A stretch of 64,000 bases of DNA from Streptomyces fradiae (GCF_041270065.1 NZ_CP065958.1:5084001-5148000), one strand, 5' to 3'. Counted from the stretch's first letter, positions 1-9,264 are shown. Numbers and translations are program-made. Notes: a model not told the origin generated them from the sequence alone.

Positions 1-281
1 AGGTCATCGGCTGGACCTTCCTCCGGCTGCTCCACCGCCACGGCGTCCAGCCCTGGGTGGCGGTCGCGGCCGTCACCGCCGGAATGCTTGGCGCCGCCTG
101 GCTGGTGCACCGGCTGATCGAGCGGCCGCTCGCGCCGCTGCTCCGGCGGGGCCTGGACCGGGCGGTCGACCAGCTCAGGGCGGCCGAGCCGCCCGCCGCC
201 CGGCTCCCGCTCGCGGACCTTCCCGCGGCCGAGCCCGCCACCGTCCCGCGGCCGCCGGTCCGGGAGAGCTCAACGGTCTGA
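1..281 (+). CDS. Acyltransferase family protein, C-terminal fragment
   Basis: The frame is open from the window edge to the TGA at 279-281, so only the last 92 or so residues are visible. It shows one hydrophobic segment followed by a His-Arg-Leu-Ile-Glu-Arg-Pro stretch and a basic, proline/alanine-rich cytoplasmic tail. That ending is typical of integral membrane acyltransferase-3 (OafA/YrhL-like) proteins, which move acyl groups onto cell-surface glycans. The substrate cannot be judged because the catalytic part lies outside the window. A strong hairpin follows the stop. The family call is an inference from the tail only. Confidence 0.55.
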   Translation, partial: VIGWTFLRLLHRHGVQPWVAVAAVTAGMLGAAWLVHRLIERPLAPLLRRGLDRAVDQLRAAEPPAARLPLADLPAAEPATVPRPPVRESSTV

Positions 282-286
282 CGACG

Positions 287-314
287 AAGGACCCGCCCAT
301 CCGGGCGGGTCCTT
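287..314. terminator. Bidirectional terminator between convergent genes
   Basis: A perfect 12-bp stem (287-298 pairing with 303-314) encloses a 4-nt ATCC loop and is followed on the plus strand by a pyrimidine-rich stretch. It sits between the plus-strand acyltransferase end and the minus-strand hemolysin-III end, so it can serve both. Confidence 0.8.
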
Positions 315-331
315 TCTCGTTCGGGCCGGTA

Positions 332-1024
332 TCAGGCGTGGCTGTAGGCGACCAGGGAGATGCCGACGTAGTGGACGATGAAGGCGGCGAGGGTGAAGGA
401 GTGGAAGACCTCGTGGAAGCCGAACCAGCGGGGGGAGGGGTTCGGGCGCTTGATGCCGTAGATGACGCCGCCCGCGCTGTAGAGCAGGCCGCCGACGATC
501 ACCAGGACGAGGACGGCGATGCCGCCGGCCCGCATGAAGTCGGGGAGGAAGAAGACGGCGGCCCAGCCCATCGCGATGTAGCACGGGGTGTAGAGCCAGC
601 GCGGGGCGCCGACCCAGAAGACGCGGAAGGCGATGCCGGCGGCGGCCGCCGCCCAGACCGCCCACATGAGGGGCCGTCCGGTGGAGTCGGGGAGGAGCAG
701 CAGCGTCAGCGGGGTATAGGTGCCCGCGATGATCAGGAAGATATTGGCGTGGTCGAGGCGCCGCAGCACCGCCTCGCCGCGCGGACCCCAGTTGCCCCGG
801 TGGTACAGCGCGCTGATGCCGAAGAGCAGGCAGGCCGTGAGCACGTAGACACCGCAGGCGACGCGGGCCCGCGGCGAGTCGGAGAGGGCGACCAGAACAA
901 GCCCCGCGACGATCACCGCGGGGAACATTCCGGCGTGCAGCCAGCCTCGGAGTCTCGGCTTGAGCGGGAGCGGCAGCGCCGGGCGCTGCTCCATTGCGGT
1001 GAGGTCCGGCGAGGCTGCTGTCAT
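332..1024 (-). CDS. trhA: Hemolysin III / PAQR family membrane protein (TrhA-like)
   Basis: The 230-residue protein has about seven hydrophobic segments. It carries the family landmarks: an SALYHRGNW-type motif near residue 75 (the first His of the putative metal site), an RRLDHANIF motif, and a C-terminal FHEVFHSFTL motif with two further His. Bacterial members of this progestin/adipoQ-receptor-like family are linked to membrane lipid homeostasis rather than true haemolysis. It starts at the ATG at 1024 and is transcribed away from the PEP carboxykinase gene. The family assignment is firm; the precise role is inferred from the family. Confidence 0.9.
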   Translation of the reverse strand: MTAASPDLTAMEQRPALPLPLKPRLRGWLHAGMFPAVIVAGLVLVALSDSPRARVACGVYVLTACLLFGISALYHRGNWGPRGEAVLRRLDHANIFLIIAGTYTPLTLLLLPDSTGRPLMWAVWAAAAAGIAFRVFWVGAPRWLYTPCYIAMGWAAVFFLPDFMRAGGIAVLVLVIVGGLLYSAGGVIYGIKRPNPSPRWFGFHEVFHSFTLAAFIVHYVGISLVAYSHA

Positions 1025-1229
1025 GGCTCGCCATCGTACCTACGCCTCCGTAAGCCATGGATATGAGTGGTGATGCTCACGTGTGCGGCCCTCTGGACAT
1101 ATGGGCGCCGGCATCGGATGATCAAATGAGTGCGGTCGGCACCGGATGAGCGCCTACGACGCAACACACGCATCCGGGTCGCAGCCCCCAAGGGGCATAC
1201 ATCTAAAAACCCCTCTTCAAGGAGCAATC

Positions 1230-3053
1230 GTGGCGCGCGACAACGCGGCTCCCTCCACCGTCCCCACTCAGCACCAGGAGCTCGTCTCCTGGGTCAACGA
1301 GATCGCCGAGATCACCCAGCCCGACCGCGTCGTCTGGTGCGACGGGTCCGAGGCCGAGTACGACCGCCTCGCCGAGGAACTGGTCGCCAAGGGGACCTTC
1401 AAGAAGCTGGACCCGGTCAAGCGCCCGAACTCGTACTACGCCGCCTCCGACCCGACCGACGTCGCACGCGTCGAGGACCGGACCTTCATCTGCTCCGAGA
1501 AGGAGGAGGACGCGGGCCCGACGAACAACTGGATGGCCCCGGCCGAGATGCGCGAGCTCTTCGCCGGCGACAAGGGCATCTTCCGCGGCTCCATGAAGGG
1601 CCGCACCATGTACGTCGTGCCCTTCTGCATGGGCCCGGTCGGCTCCCCGCTCTCCGCCATCGGCGTCGAGATCACCGACTCCGCGTACGTCGCCGTCTCC
1701 ATGCGCACTATGACCCGCATGGGACAGGCCGTCCTCGACGAGCTCGGCACCGACGGCTTCTTCGTCAAGGCCGTGCACTCCGTCGGCGCCCCGCTCGCCG
1801 AGGGCGAGGCGGACGTGCCGTGGCCGTGCAACACCACCAAGTACATCTCGCACTTCCCCGAGACCCGCGAGATCTGGTCCTACGGCTCCGGCTACGGCGG
1901 CAACGCCCTGCTCGGCAAGAAGTGCTACGCGCTGCGCATCGCCTCCGTCATGGCGCGTGACGAGGGCTGGCTCGCCGAGCACATGCTCATCCTCAAGCTC
2001 ACCCCGCCGCGCGGCGAGGCCAAGTACGTGGCCGCAGCCTTCCCGTCGGCCTGCGGCAAGACCAACCTCGCCATGCTGGAGCCCACGGTTCCCGGCTGGA
2101 CGGTCGAGACCATCGGCGACGACATCGCCTGGATGCGCTTCGGCGAGGACGGCCGCCTCTACGCGATCAACCCCGAGGCCGGCTTCTTCGGCGTCGCGCC
2201 CGGCACCGGCGAGCACACCAACGCCAACGCCATGAAGACCATGTGGGGCAACTCCGTCTTCACCAACGTCGCGCTCACGGACGACGGCGACGTGTGGTGG
2301 GAGGGCATGACCGAGGAGCTGCCCAAGCACCTCACCGACTGGAAGGGCAACGACTGGACGCCGGAGTCGGAGACGCCGGCCGCCCACCCGAACGCCCGCT
2401 TCACCGTCCCGGCCGGCCAGTGCCCGATCATCGCGCCCGAGTGGGAGGACCCCAAGGGCGTCCCGATCTCCGCGATCCTCTTCGGCGGCCGCCGCGCCTC
2501 CGCCGTACCGCTGGTCACCGAGTCCTTCGACTGGAACCACGGCGTCTTCCTCGGCGCCAACGTGGCCTCCGAGAAGACCGCCGCCGCCGAGGGCAAGGTC
2601 GGCGAGCTGCGCCGCGACCCCTTCGCCATGCTGCCGTTCTGCGGCTACAACATGGGCGACTACATGGCCCACTGGATCAAGGTCGGCGCGAACGCGGACA
2701 GCGCGAAGCTCCCGAAGATCTACTACGTGAACTGGTTCCGCAAGAACGACGCGGGCAAGTTCGTGTGGCCCGGCTTCGGCGAGAACAGCCGCGTCCTGAA
2801 GTGGATCGTCGAGCGCCTCGACGGCAAGGCCGAGGGCGTCGAGACCCCCATCGGCATCCTGCCGACCAAGGACGCCCTGGACACCGACGGCCTCGAACTG
2901 GCCGACGAGGACCTGGACTTCCTGCTCACCGTCGACAAGGACGTCTGGCGCGAGGAGGCCGCCCTGGTCCCCGCGCACCTGGAGACCTTCGGCAGCCACA
3001 CCCCGAAGGAGCTGTGGGACCAGTACAACAACCTGGTGAAGCGGCTGGGCTGA
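1230..3053 (+). CDS. pckG: Phosphoenolpyruvate carboxykinase (GTP)
   Basis: The enzyme converts oxaloacetate and GTP to phosphoenolpyruvate, GDP and CO2 at the TCA-cycle/gluconeogenesis node. I chose the GTG at 1230 because an AAGGAG ribosome binding site lies 5 nt upstream (1219-1224). The product is 607 residues, the usual length of the GTP-dependent class, whereas the open frame to 1146 would add an uncharacteristic tail. The nucleotide-binding loop FPSACGKTN is at about residue 271; its cysteine in the P-loop is diagnostic of the GTP class. An FGGRRAS segment lies near residue 418. It is monocistronic and followed by a strong hairpin. Confidence 0.97.
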   Translation: MARDNAAPSTVPTQHQELVSWVNEIAEITQPDRVVWCDGSEAEYDRLAEELVAKGTFKKLDPVKRPNSYYAASDPTDVARVEDRTFICSEKEEDAGPTNNWMAPAEMRELFAGDKGIFRGSMKGRTMYVVPFCMGPVGSPLSAIGVEITDSAYVAVSMRTMTRMGQAVLDELGTDGFFVKAVHSVGAPLAEGEADVPWPCNTTKYISHFPETREIWSYGSGYGGNALLGKKCYALRIASVMARDEGWLAEHMLILKLTPPRGEAKYVAAAFPSACGKTNLAMLEPTVPGWTVETIGDDIAWMRFGEDGRLYAINPEAGFFGVAPGTGEHTNANAMKTMWGNSVFTNVALTDDGDVWWEGMTEELPKHLTDWKGNDWTPESETPAAHPNARFTVPAGQCPIIAPEWEDPKGVPISAILFGGRRASAVPLVTESFDWNHGVFLGANVASEKTAAAEGKVGELRRDPFAMLPFCGYNMGDYMAHWIKVGANADSAKLPKIYYVNWFRKNDAGKFVWPGFGENSRVLKWIVERLDGKAEGVETPIGILPTKDALDTDGLELADEDLDFLLTVDKDVWREEAALVPAHLETFGSHTPKELWDQYNNLVKRLG

Positions 3054-3139
3054 TCCCGCCCATCCCGTAGAGACTCGTGGCGGGTTGCCCCGATTTCCGC
3101 CCTGACCAGCTGGGGTCACGACGGCCCGTCACGACGCAT

Positions 3140-3176
3140 CCGGCCCCCGGAGCCCCCTCACGGCTCCGGGGGCCGG
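3140..3176. terminator. Strong bidirectional hairpin terminator
   Basis: A perfect 15-bp GC-rich stem (3140-3154 with 3162-3176) has a 7-nt loop. It lies between the convergent PEP carboxykinase and poly-gamma-glutamate hydrolase-like genes. There is no U-run, which is common for terminators in streptomycetes. Confidence 0.75.
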
Positions 3177-3207
3177 CGCATGTTCCCGTCCGACGCCTCA
3201 CCGTGCC

Positions 3208-4143
3208 TCACAGGATCGGCTGCGCGGCCTCCACCGTCGCGATCGCCCGCCGACAGGCATCCCGGAACGGGATCAGCGCCGCACCCGGCGCGTCCCAGGT
3301 CTCGGCCCGCCGCGACCGGCTGGAGGCGTCCCCGAACAGGCTGTTGCGCAGCTCCGTCGTCAGCTCCAGCTGCGCGCCCCGGCCCAGCATCGTGCGGTTG
3401 CACGGATTGAGCGGATGATCGCCGTTGAACTCGGTGAGTCCCGCCGCGTGCGCCGGGTCGAAGGCGTCGACCGCCGGGAAACCGGCCGCCGTCAGCTCGG
3501 CCACGAGCGCCGCCCGGAAGTCCGCGTTCAGCCCGCCGACCACCGCCATCCGCCTGTCCCCGTCCGCCGGCACCGGCAGCCCGAGCGAGTCGAAGGTGCA
3601 GCCGTGCAGGCTCAGTACGTTGAGGTGCCCGGCGGCCGTCGCCAGCGCCACGTGGTCGTCGCAGTGGCTCGCGGTGACATGCAGCGCCTCCTTGTTTCCG
3701 CTGCTCATCAGGCCCTCGAACATCCAGTAGTCATGGGTCTCCGACAGGATCGGCGCGCCCTCGGGATCGCGCGGGCTGTAACCGGCGACGGCCAGGCACA
3801 GCTCGCTCGTACCGGACTCGATGCCGCCGCCGTGCAGCGCCAGGACCGCCGTCCGCGGGAACGGGTACACCGTGTCAAGCCGGGTGTCGGTCCGCTCGTG
3901 CCACCGGTACCGGCGCCCGAAGGTCGTGCCCTCCTGGCCCGCCAGGGCCTGGTACAGCGCGGTGTTGGAGGCGTAGCGGTCGGCGGCCGCCGCCGGGGTC
4001 GCGGCGGCGAGCTGGGCGAGGACCGGGGCGCCCACGGTGGCGGCGGCGAGCGCGGTCAGGACGGTACGGCGGGAGGCGCCGGGGCGCCGCGCGGAAGGGG
4101 CCCGGTCGGAGGCGGCCTGGTCGTGAGCCTTGTCGTATGTCAT
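3208..4143 (-). CDS. Secreted poly-gamma-glutamate hydrolase family protein
   Basis: The 311-residue protein has a twin-arginine-type signal: SRRTVLTALAAA at about residues 24-35, a hydrophobic core and an Ala-rich cleavage region near residue 54. The mature part matches the PGA hydrolase family (phage PghP-like zinc peptidases). It has a LHGGGIESGTSEL motif supplying metal-binding His and Glu, an ETHDYW segment, TASHCDDH and a SLHGC motif. Family members cleave gamma-linked polyglutamate; the actual substrate here, possibly a capsule or peptidoglycan-type gamma-linkage, is inferred. The ATG at 4143 is the start that directly exposes the Tat signal. It lies 17 bp downstream of the XpaC-like gene and could be the last gene of that operon. 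Confidence 0.8.
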   Translation of the reverse strand: MTYDKAHDQAASDRAPSARRPGASRRTVLTALAAATVGAPVLAQLAAATPAAAADRYASNTALYQALAGQEGTTFGRRYRWHERTDTRLDTVYPFPRTAVLALHGGGIESGTSELCLAVAGYSPRDPEGAPILSETHDYWMFEGLMSSGNKEALHVTASHCDDHVALATAAGHLNVLSLHGCTFDSLGLPVPADGDRRMAVVGGLNADFRAALVAELTAAGFPAVDAFDPAHAAGLTEFNGDHPLNPCNRTMLGRGAQLELTTELRNSLFGDASSRSRRAETWDAPGAALIPFRDACRRAIATVEAAQPIL

Positions 4144-4160
4144 GGCCGGAACATTACGGA

Positions 4161-4751
4161 TCACCGGCCGCGGTCCTCCAGATAACGCGTGTGCGTCTCC
4201 TGGCGCCGCGCCTCCGCCTCCCGCAGCGCGTCCGCGATCGCCGCCGCCTCCTCGTACAACGCCCCCAACTGGCGCTCCAGATGCCGCTCCGGCGGCTCCG
4301 CGCCCGGCACCACCCGGTTCCACCAGCGGGTCCGTACGAAGGCGTCGACCGCCTCCGGCACGTCCTGCCGCACCGCACGGCCGAGCACCCGGACGTGCTC
4401 CGGGTCGCTCACCCAGCCCGGTTCGAGCAGCGCGCCGACCAGGGTGTCCAGCTCGGTCAGCCGGCCGTGGGCGGCGGGCGGCAGCTCCACCTCGGCGAGG
4501 TACGCGCGCAGCGTCGCCAGGTCCGTCCGCAGCGCGTCGAGCTGCTCGGCCGGCTCGGGGAACGCCGGGGCGGGCGGCCGCTCCGGCGGCGCGATCAGCG
4601 CCCCCGCCCCGTACAGACCCGCGACCACCACCGGCCACAGCGCGCCCGCCGCGCCGGTCAGGGTCAGCCCGAGCCCGGCCAGGCCGCACGCGCAGCCCAC
4701 CAGGTTCTTGCGGGACTCCAGATAGCGCAGCGCGCTCCTACTGATAGCCAC
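4161..4751 (-). CDS. Membrane-anchored XpaC-like protein of the TelA operon
   Basis: The 196-residue protein begins with a short basic stretch and two adjacent hydrophobic segments at about residues 13-45. A long, charged, alanine-rich helical region follows with probable coiled coil to the C-terminus. The GTG at 4751 was chosen because GAGGAG sits 4 nt before it. The gene overlaps the end of the VWA gene by 14 bp, so translation is probably coupled. The layout (membrane hairpin plus helical cytoplasmic domain, next to telA) resembles XpaC, the TelA partner in Bacillus, but the resemblance is architectural and I cannot verify homology by eye. No catalytic motif is visible. Confidence 0.65.
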   Translation of the reverse strand: MAISRSALRYLESRKNLVGCACGLAGLGLTLTGAAGALWPVVVAGLYGAGALIAPPERPPAPAFPEPAEQLDALRTDLATLRAYLAEVELPPAAHGRLTELDTLVGALLEPGWVSDPEHVRVLGRAVRQDVPEAVDAFVRTRWWNRVVPGAEPPERHLERQLGALYEEAAAIADALREAEARRQETHTRYLEDRGR

Positions 4752-6345
4752 GGATCTCCTCGAAGGCCCCGTCGAGCGAGCCCTGGTGGGCGTCGAACAG
4801 CCGGCCGCCGGTGAGCTGCGCGATGTGGTCGAGCGCCGCCCGGTCGGAGTCGCCGAACAGGATCGGGAACACCGGAATGCGCTGCTGCTCGGGGCGGAGA
4901 CTCTGGTAGAAGCCGTCGAAGGCACCGGCCGGGTCGCCGTCGGTGTTGGCGCCGTCCGTCATCAGCACGATCGAGGTGAAGGTGTCGTCCGGCGCGGTCC
5001 CCAGCTTCCCGTACGCCGCCTCCAGACTGGAGTAGATGGCCGTGCCGCCGGACGCCGAGAGCCGGTTCGCGTCGGCGCGGATCGCGTCGAGGGCGGCTTT
5101 CGGCGCCGCCGGGTCCACCGTGTGCGTGGTGACCTCGGCCTCCTTCACCGAGGAGCCGAACGGCAGCAGCGTCACCTCCTCCCGGTCCCGGAAGTCCCCG
5201 GTCAGCTCCACCAGGGCCTTCTTCAGCCGGTCGAGCCGCTCGCCGTCCATCGAGCCCGAGGTGTCGAGCACGTACACCGTCCGCGAGGGGCGGCGCAGCG
5301 TGTTGTCGTACGCGTCGAGCAGTCCGTCCGCCACCGACCGGCTGCCGGGGAACGGCAGTTCGCGGCGCGGACCGGCCGCGAGCCGCGGCTCCGGCGCCAC
5401 ACCGGGCACGACCGGGCGGCGCAGGGTCCGCTCGGTGATCAGCCGCTGCGCGGCCGGGGTGCGCAGGTGCGAGGCGAGCCGGCGGGCCGCGTCCTTCGCC
5501 TCGGGCCGGGCGGCCGTCAGCGAGGTCAGCGGATAGTCGGCGGTCACCACCCCGTCGGCCGGGCGGATCACGGTCAGCTTCTGCGGCATCGAGAGCAGCA
5601 CCGACTCGTAGTTGACCAGCGCGTCGACGTCGGTGCGGCGGGCGTACGCGGTGGCCAGCCAGCCGGAGGAGCCGGAGGTCAGCTTCTGCCCGGCGAAGAA
5701 CTCCTTCAGCTTCGGGCTCGTCGCCTTCACATCGGCATCGGTCAGCGCCGCCTGCGCGCCGGACAGCCCGGAGGCGACCGAGACGAGCGCGGAGAAACCG
5801 GAGTTGGAGCGCAGCGGGTCCGTCATGCCGTAGGTCAGCTTCTTCTCGGCGACCGCCCGGTGGATCTGCGCCCAGGTGACCTTCTCCGGGTCCCAGCCGA
5901 GCCGGGTCACCACCTCGGGCCGTACGCCGAAGGCCACCGGCGAGGTCATCACCGGCGTCTCGCCGGTGATCCGCTTGGCGACCTCGGGACGCAGCCGCAG
6001 ATAGTCGTTCGACGACAGCCAGATCGCGTCGTACTGCCTGTCCGCCTCGCCCGAGGCGATCCGCTCGACCGCGTCCAGGGTGCCGGCGTACGTGGGGCGC
6101 ACGGTGACGCCGGTGGCCTTGCGGGCCTCCTCAAGGACCGGGGCCATGTCGGCGAGTTCGGAGGAGGCGAGGACCCGCAGGGTGCCGGGGCGGTACGCGC
6201 CGGTGTCCGGCGAGGACGGGCCGCCGCCCTTGTCGTCGGCGCCGGAGGTGCAGCCGGTGACCGCGAGGGCCAGGGCGAGGGCGAGGGCGGCGAGCCGGCC
6301 CGTACGAACTCCTGCTCTGCCGACTCCTGTTGTACGCGGTCTCAT
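4738..6345 (-). CDS. Lipoprotein with solute-binding and von Willebrand factor A domains
   Basis: The 535-residue precursor starts at the ATG at 6345, whose ATGA overlaps the telA stop. A lipobox (LAVTGC, Cys near residue 35) predicts a membrane-tethered extracytoplasmic protein. Residues ~55-330 look like a periplasmic-binding-protein fold of the ABC substrate-binding type. Residues ~350-535 form a VWA domain with an intact metal-ion-dependent adhesion site: DTSGSMD, a downstream SGGTAIYSS threonine and MTDGANTDG. VWA domains bind protein partners through Mg2+. Fusing a binding-protein fold to VWA suggests a surface sensor or assembly factor rather than a transporter, since no permease is present. 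The function is unknown. Confidence 0.85.
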   Translation of the reverse strand: MRPRTTGVGRAGVRTGRLAALALALALAVTGCTSGADDKGGGPSSPDTGAYRPGTLRVLASSELADMAPVLEEARKATGVTVRPTYAGTLDAVERIASGEADRQYDAIWLSSNDYLRLRPEVAKRITGETPVMTSPVAFGVRPEVVTRLGWDPEKVTWAQIHRAVAEKKLTYGMTDPLRSNSGFSALVSVASGLSGAQAALTDADVKATSPKLKEFFAGQKLTSGSSGWLATAYARRTDVDALVNYESVLLSMPQKLTVIRPADGVVTADYPLTSLTAARPEAKDAARRLASHLRTPAAQRLITERTLRRPVVPGVAPEPRLAAGPRRELPFPGSRSVADGLLDAYDNTLRRPSRTVYVLDTSGSMDGERLDRLKKALVELTGDFRDREEVTLLPFGSSVKEAEVTTHTVDPAAPKAALDAIRADANRLSASGGTAIYSSLEAAYGKLGTAPDDTFTSIVLMTDGANTDGDPAGAFDGFYQSLRPEQQRIPVFPILFGDSDRAALDHIAQLTGGRLFDAHQGSLDGAFEEIRGYQ

Positions 6346-7556
6346 CCGCGGCCTCCTTCGAGGATGCCGGGGGCGTGGCTGTCGCCTGTCCCCTGCGCCC
6401 GCTCCACGTACGCGCTCGCGGTACGCAGTTCGCCCGAGAGCGCCTCCACGGTCTGCGCCATCGACTCCGTCGCGCGCACCTTGTACGTGTCGATCGCGTC
6501 GAGCGTCCGGTAGATCTGCTGGAACGCGGTGCGCACCGTCTCCAGGCCGACCGCGGGCTCCGCCGCGAGCCGCTGGATGTCGCCGGACTGCCCGGCGAGC
6601 GCCGCCGCGTTGCCCTGGATCAGGGTCTCCGTCGTCCCGCGCAGCGCGTTCACCTGCTCGACGACCTTCTTCTGGTGGTCGAGCGCGGCGGCCAGCATCA
6701 CCGCGATCCGCAGCGCCGTGACCGTCGTCGTGGCGGCCCGGTCGACGCCCTTGATCAGCTCGTCGTTGTTGCGGCGCACCACGTCCATCGCGAGATAGCC
6801 CTGCGCGCACACCGCGAGCTGGGTCAGCAGGTCCTGGTGCTTCTGCCGCACCGGGAACAGCACGTCCGCGCGGAGCGCGTCGGCCCGGCCCGGGTCGGCG
6901 GTGCCGGCGATCCGCTGCTCCACGGCCGCGTCGAGGGCCTCGGTGAGCACCGCGTACTCCTGGAGCTTGCCCATGGTCTCCCAGAGGCGGGTGCGTTCGG
7001 TCTGCAACGCCGCGTTGTCGCGGCGCAGTTCGTCCTGGCCGCCGCGCAGCGCGTCGAGGATCCGGCTGATGGTGTCCTGCGAGGAGGCGTAGCGGGCGAT
7101 GTGGTCGCGCAGCCGGTTCCCGCCGGGCAGTTTGGCGAGCAGGCCGCGCACGCCCTTGCCGGGGGTGTCGCGCGGGTCGAGGTCCTCGATGGTGCGGCGC
7201 AGTGCGACGAGGGAGTCGCCGACCCGGGCGCTGGGGTCGCCGCCGGCGGTGCCGAGGGAGCGGACGGTGCGGTCGAGCATCCGGTTGGACTGCTGGGCGG
7301 CGGTGCGGATCTCGCCGGAGCCGAGTGCGGCGATCTCGCCGATGCGGCCGGTGAACTCGGGGGAGCGGGTGTCGAGTCCGGCGAGCGAGCCGACGTACTC
7401 GGCGGCCCTGCGGTCCATCTCCGTACGGACGGAGTCGTCGACCGGTACGAGTGTGGCGGCCTGCTCGGCGCGGATCGGTGCGACCGGCTCGGGCGGGGTG
7501 AGGACGAGCGGCGTCTCGTCGGGCGGTTGGAGCGAGGGAGTGGTGGGTGTGGTCAT
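6342..7556 (-). CDS. telA: TelA family toxic-anion resistance protein
   Basis: The 404-residue protein is almost entirely helical. It has the conserved TelA core at about residues 150-370, with KLPGGNRLRDHIARY, TRLWETMGKLQEYA, DVLFPVRQKHQDLL and RIAVMLAAALDHQKKV-type segments. TelA (Bacillus YaaN) is associated with tellurite and other toxic-anion or cell-envelope stress resistance, but its biochemical action is not established. ATG 7556 overlaps the upstream stop (ATGA) and the downstream gene overlaps its own stop, so this is the centre of a translationally coupled operon. Confidence 0.88.
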   Translation of the reverse strand: MTTPTTPSLQPPDETPLVLTPPEPVAPIRAEQAATLVPVDDSVRTEMDRRAAEYVGSLAGLDTRSPEFTGRIGEIAALGSGEIRTAAQQSNRMLDRTVRSLGTAGGDPSARVGDSLVALRRTIEDLDPRDTPGKGVRGLLAKLPGGNRLRDHIARYASSQDTISRILDALRGGQDELRRDNAALQTERTRLWETMGKLQEYAVLTEALDAAVEQRIAGTADPGRADALRADVLFPVRQKHQDLLTQLAVCAQGYLAMDVVRRNNDELIKGVDRAATTTVTALRIAVMLAAALDHQKKVVEQVNALRGTTETLIQGNAAALAGQSGDIQRLAAEPAVGLETVRTAFQQIYRTLDAIDTYKVRATESMAQTVEALSGELRTASAYVERAQGTGDSHAPGILEGGRG

Positions 7557-8674
7557 GCGGTGCCCCCCTGGTCGCGGGCCCGCAGCGCCATCTCGTGCAG
7601 CACCTGCGAGGTGGGCACGGGCGCCTGGCGGACTCCGCCGAGCGTCTGGTTGAGGTAGCCGGTGTGTCCGGCGGTGGCGGCGGTGAACTCGGCCGCGGCG
7701 CCCTGCGGGCGGAACCCGTGCCGTACCGCGAGCTTGCGCAACTCGGGGTCGGAGGAGAGGAGTTCGCCGAGGGTGCGGCCGGTCTCGGTGAGCGGTACGA
7801 GGGTGTGGTCGCTGTTGACGGTGGTGTCCGGGTAGAGCACCACCAGGTCGCCCAGGTCCTGCTTGGCGATCAGCTGGGAGGCCACCTGTGACTCGTACAC
7901 GAGCACCAGCGGGTTGCCGACGCCGCTGACGAAGTCCCGGAACGGCGCGTCCGAGCTGGACTGCTGGGCGCCCTGCACCTGGGTGAGCTTGCGCAGCAGC
8001 GGCGCGGTGCGGTCCACGGCGGCCTTGTCCCCGGCGACCCGGCCGCCGTCGGCGACATAGCTCGCGGCGGCGAGGTAGAGCGCGCCGGAGTTGGAGGCGA
8101 CGGGGTCGGTCGAGGTGATGAAGAGGGTGCCGCTCAGCTCGGCGTGTCCGGCCGAGCCCTTGAGCTGCTGCCAGGTGCGGTCGGCGCGGGCGGCGGCCAG
8201 ATACGGCTCCATCCGCAGGGTGCCGGTGTGGCCGCCGGCGCCGAGGGTGGCGAGCCCGTTGTCCGCGAGCACCTTGGCGGCGGCGCTGTGCGCGACGACC
8301 ACGAGCGGCGAGTAGAAGGGCCGCAGCGGGGTCGCGGTCGTCTTCGTCTTCGCCTTGATCCCGTCGGCGGGCGCCTTGGCGGACGGGAACGCGAAGTCGT
8401 AGCCGGCCAGGGGCAGTTGTTCCATGTCCCAGGACCCGGAGGTCTCGGTCCGCACGGTGAGGCCCTTGGCTGCCAGGGCCTTCACGACCTCGGGATCGGC
8501 GAAGAACTCCGCCTTCTCCGACCCGATCACTCCTCGCACGGTCTTCGTTGCCGTGCCGCTGTCGTCCTGGTCGCCGCCCACCACGAGGGCGGCGGCCACG
8601 CCGCCGAGGAGAAGGACGGCGAGGACGATTCCCAGAATGCGTCTCACGGGTGCAGGCTGCTCGCGGAAGCCCAC
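7553..8674 (-). CDS. Membrane-anchored solute-binding-domain protein (TelA operon leader gene)
   Basis: The 373-residue protein has one N-terminal transmembrane segment (about residues 11-33). Its extracytoplasmic region resembles the binding-protein fold of the downstream lipoprotein, with comparable TDPVASNSGALYLA- and VNSDHTLVPL-type segments. There is no lipobox cysteine, so it is anchored by the helix. The GTG at 8674 is used; a second in-frame GTG at 8647 would still keep the helix and neither has a strong ribosome binding site. It is first in the operon and ends in an ATGA overlap with telA. No permease or ATPase gene is nearby, which argues against a role in uptake. Confidence 0.75.
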   Translation of the reverse strand: MGFREQPAPVRRILGIVLAVLLLGGVAAALVVGGDQDDSGTATKTVRGVIGSEKAEFFADPEVVKALAAKGLTVRTETSGSWDMEQLPLAGYDFAFPSAKAPADGIKAKTKTTATPLRPFYSPLVVVAHSAAAKVLADNGLATLGAGGHTGTLRMEPYLAAARADRTWQQLKGSAGHAELSGTLFITSTDPVASNSGALYLAAASYVADGGRVAGDKAAVDRTAPLLRKLTQVQGAQQSSSDAPFRDFVSGVGNPLVLVYESQVASQLIAKQDLGDLVVLYPDTTVNSDHTLVPLTETGRTLGELLSSDPELRKLAVRHGFRPQGAAAEFTAATAGHTGYLNQTLGGVRQAPVPTSQVLHEMALRARDQGGTA

Positions 8675-8809
8675 ATTCCAGGGGGAGTCGGGTGTACGGC
8701 GGGTGAAGCGGTGATCCCGGTAGTGAACCGGAGCGAGGCGTACCGGGGGCGTACCTCACGTGGGTGGCGCCCGGGCCGGGCGGGATCGTGGCCGCGCGGC
8801 CCGGGGCCG

Positions 8810-9202
8810 TCAGGGGGCGGCGACCAGGGGGTCGCCGGAGAGGGCCGCGGCGTGGGCGTCCATGCGCTCGGCGGCGAGGATCGCGGCGGCGGTGTCGGCA
8901 CGGGAGGCGGCGACGACGAGGGCGCGGCCGGCCAGGGCGTGCGCCTTGCGGTGCAGGGCCTCGGCGGGGTCGCCGCTGAGACCCGCGTGCCGGGCCGGCG
9001 GGGCGCCGCGCAGCCTGGCCACCTGGCGGGCGATCAGCTCGCCCGCCGCGGTCTCGCCCAGCTCGTCGGTGACGGCGAGCAGGGCGGCGAGGTGTCCGGC
9101 GAGCTGGATGTCCAGCTCCTCGCCGCGGGAGCGGTGCGGGATGTCGTTCCGGGTGTCGTCGGCCATCCGGTGGACCGACTTGGTGCGGATCGGTTCGTAC
9201 AT
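8810..9202 (-). CDS. Small conserved helical protein of unknown function
   Basis: The 130-residue, alanine-rich, mostly helical protein has no signal or transmembrane segment. I do not recognise a family. The ATG at 9202 has AGGAGG 8 nt upstream, so translation is well supported. Two Arg/His-rich stretches near residues 80-95 and a regular pattern of small hydrophobic residues suggest a compact helical bundle. It stands alone between the TelA operon and the aminotransferase gene with its own upstream promoter-like sequence. Confidence 0.6.
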   Translation of the reverse strand: MYEPIRTKSVHRMADDTRNDIPHRSRGEELDIQLAGHLAALLAVTDELGETAAGELIARQVARLRGAPPARHAGLSGDPAEALHRKAHALAGRALVVAASRADTAAAILAAERMDAHAAALSGDPLVAAP

Positions 9203-9235
9203 GGGGACGGCCTCCTGAGATGAGCTCTGGAGGCA

Positions 9236-9264
9236 TCCTAGCTTGGATTCAATCTAAAGTTGAG
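9236..9264 (-). promoter_or_regulatory. Possible sigma-70-type promoter for the small helical protein gene
   Basis: On the minus strand a TAGGAT hexamer, matching the streptomycete -10 consensus, lies 17 nt after a weak TCAACT -35 candidate in an AT-rich island. It would give a short leader containing the AGGAGG site. The -35 match is poor. Confidence 0.35.

Noticed and set aside
1130..1229. N-terminal extension of PEP carboxykinase to an upstream start at 1146
   Set aside because: The GTG at 1230 has an ideal AAGGAG site and gives the family length; the extension is low complexity.
1203..3119. Very long open frame on the strand opposite pckG
   Set aside because: High GC in third positions leaves antisense frames open; composition is repetitive and there is no family match, whereas the sense strand encodes an unmistakable enzyme.
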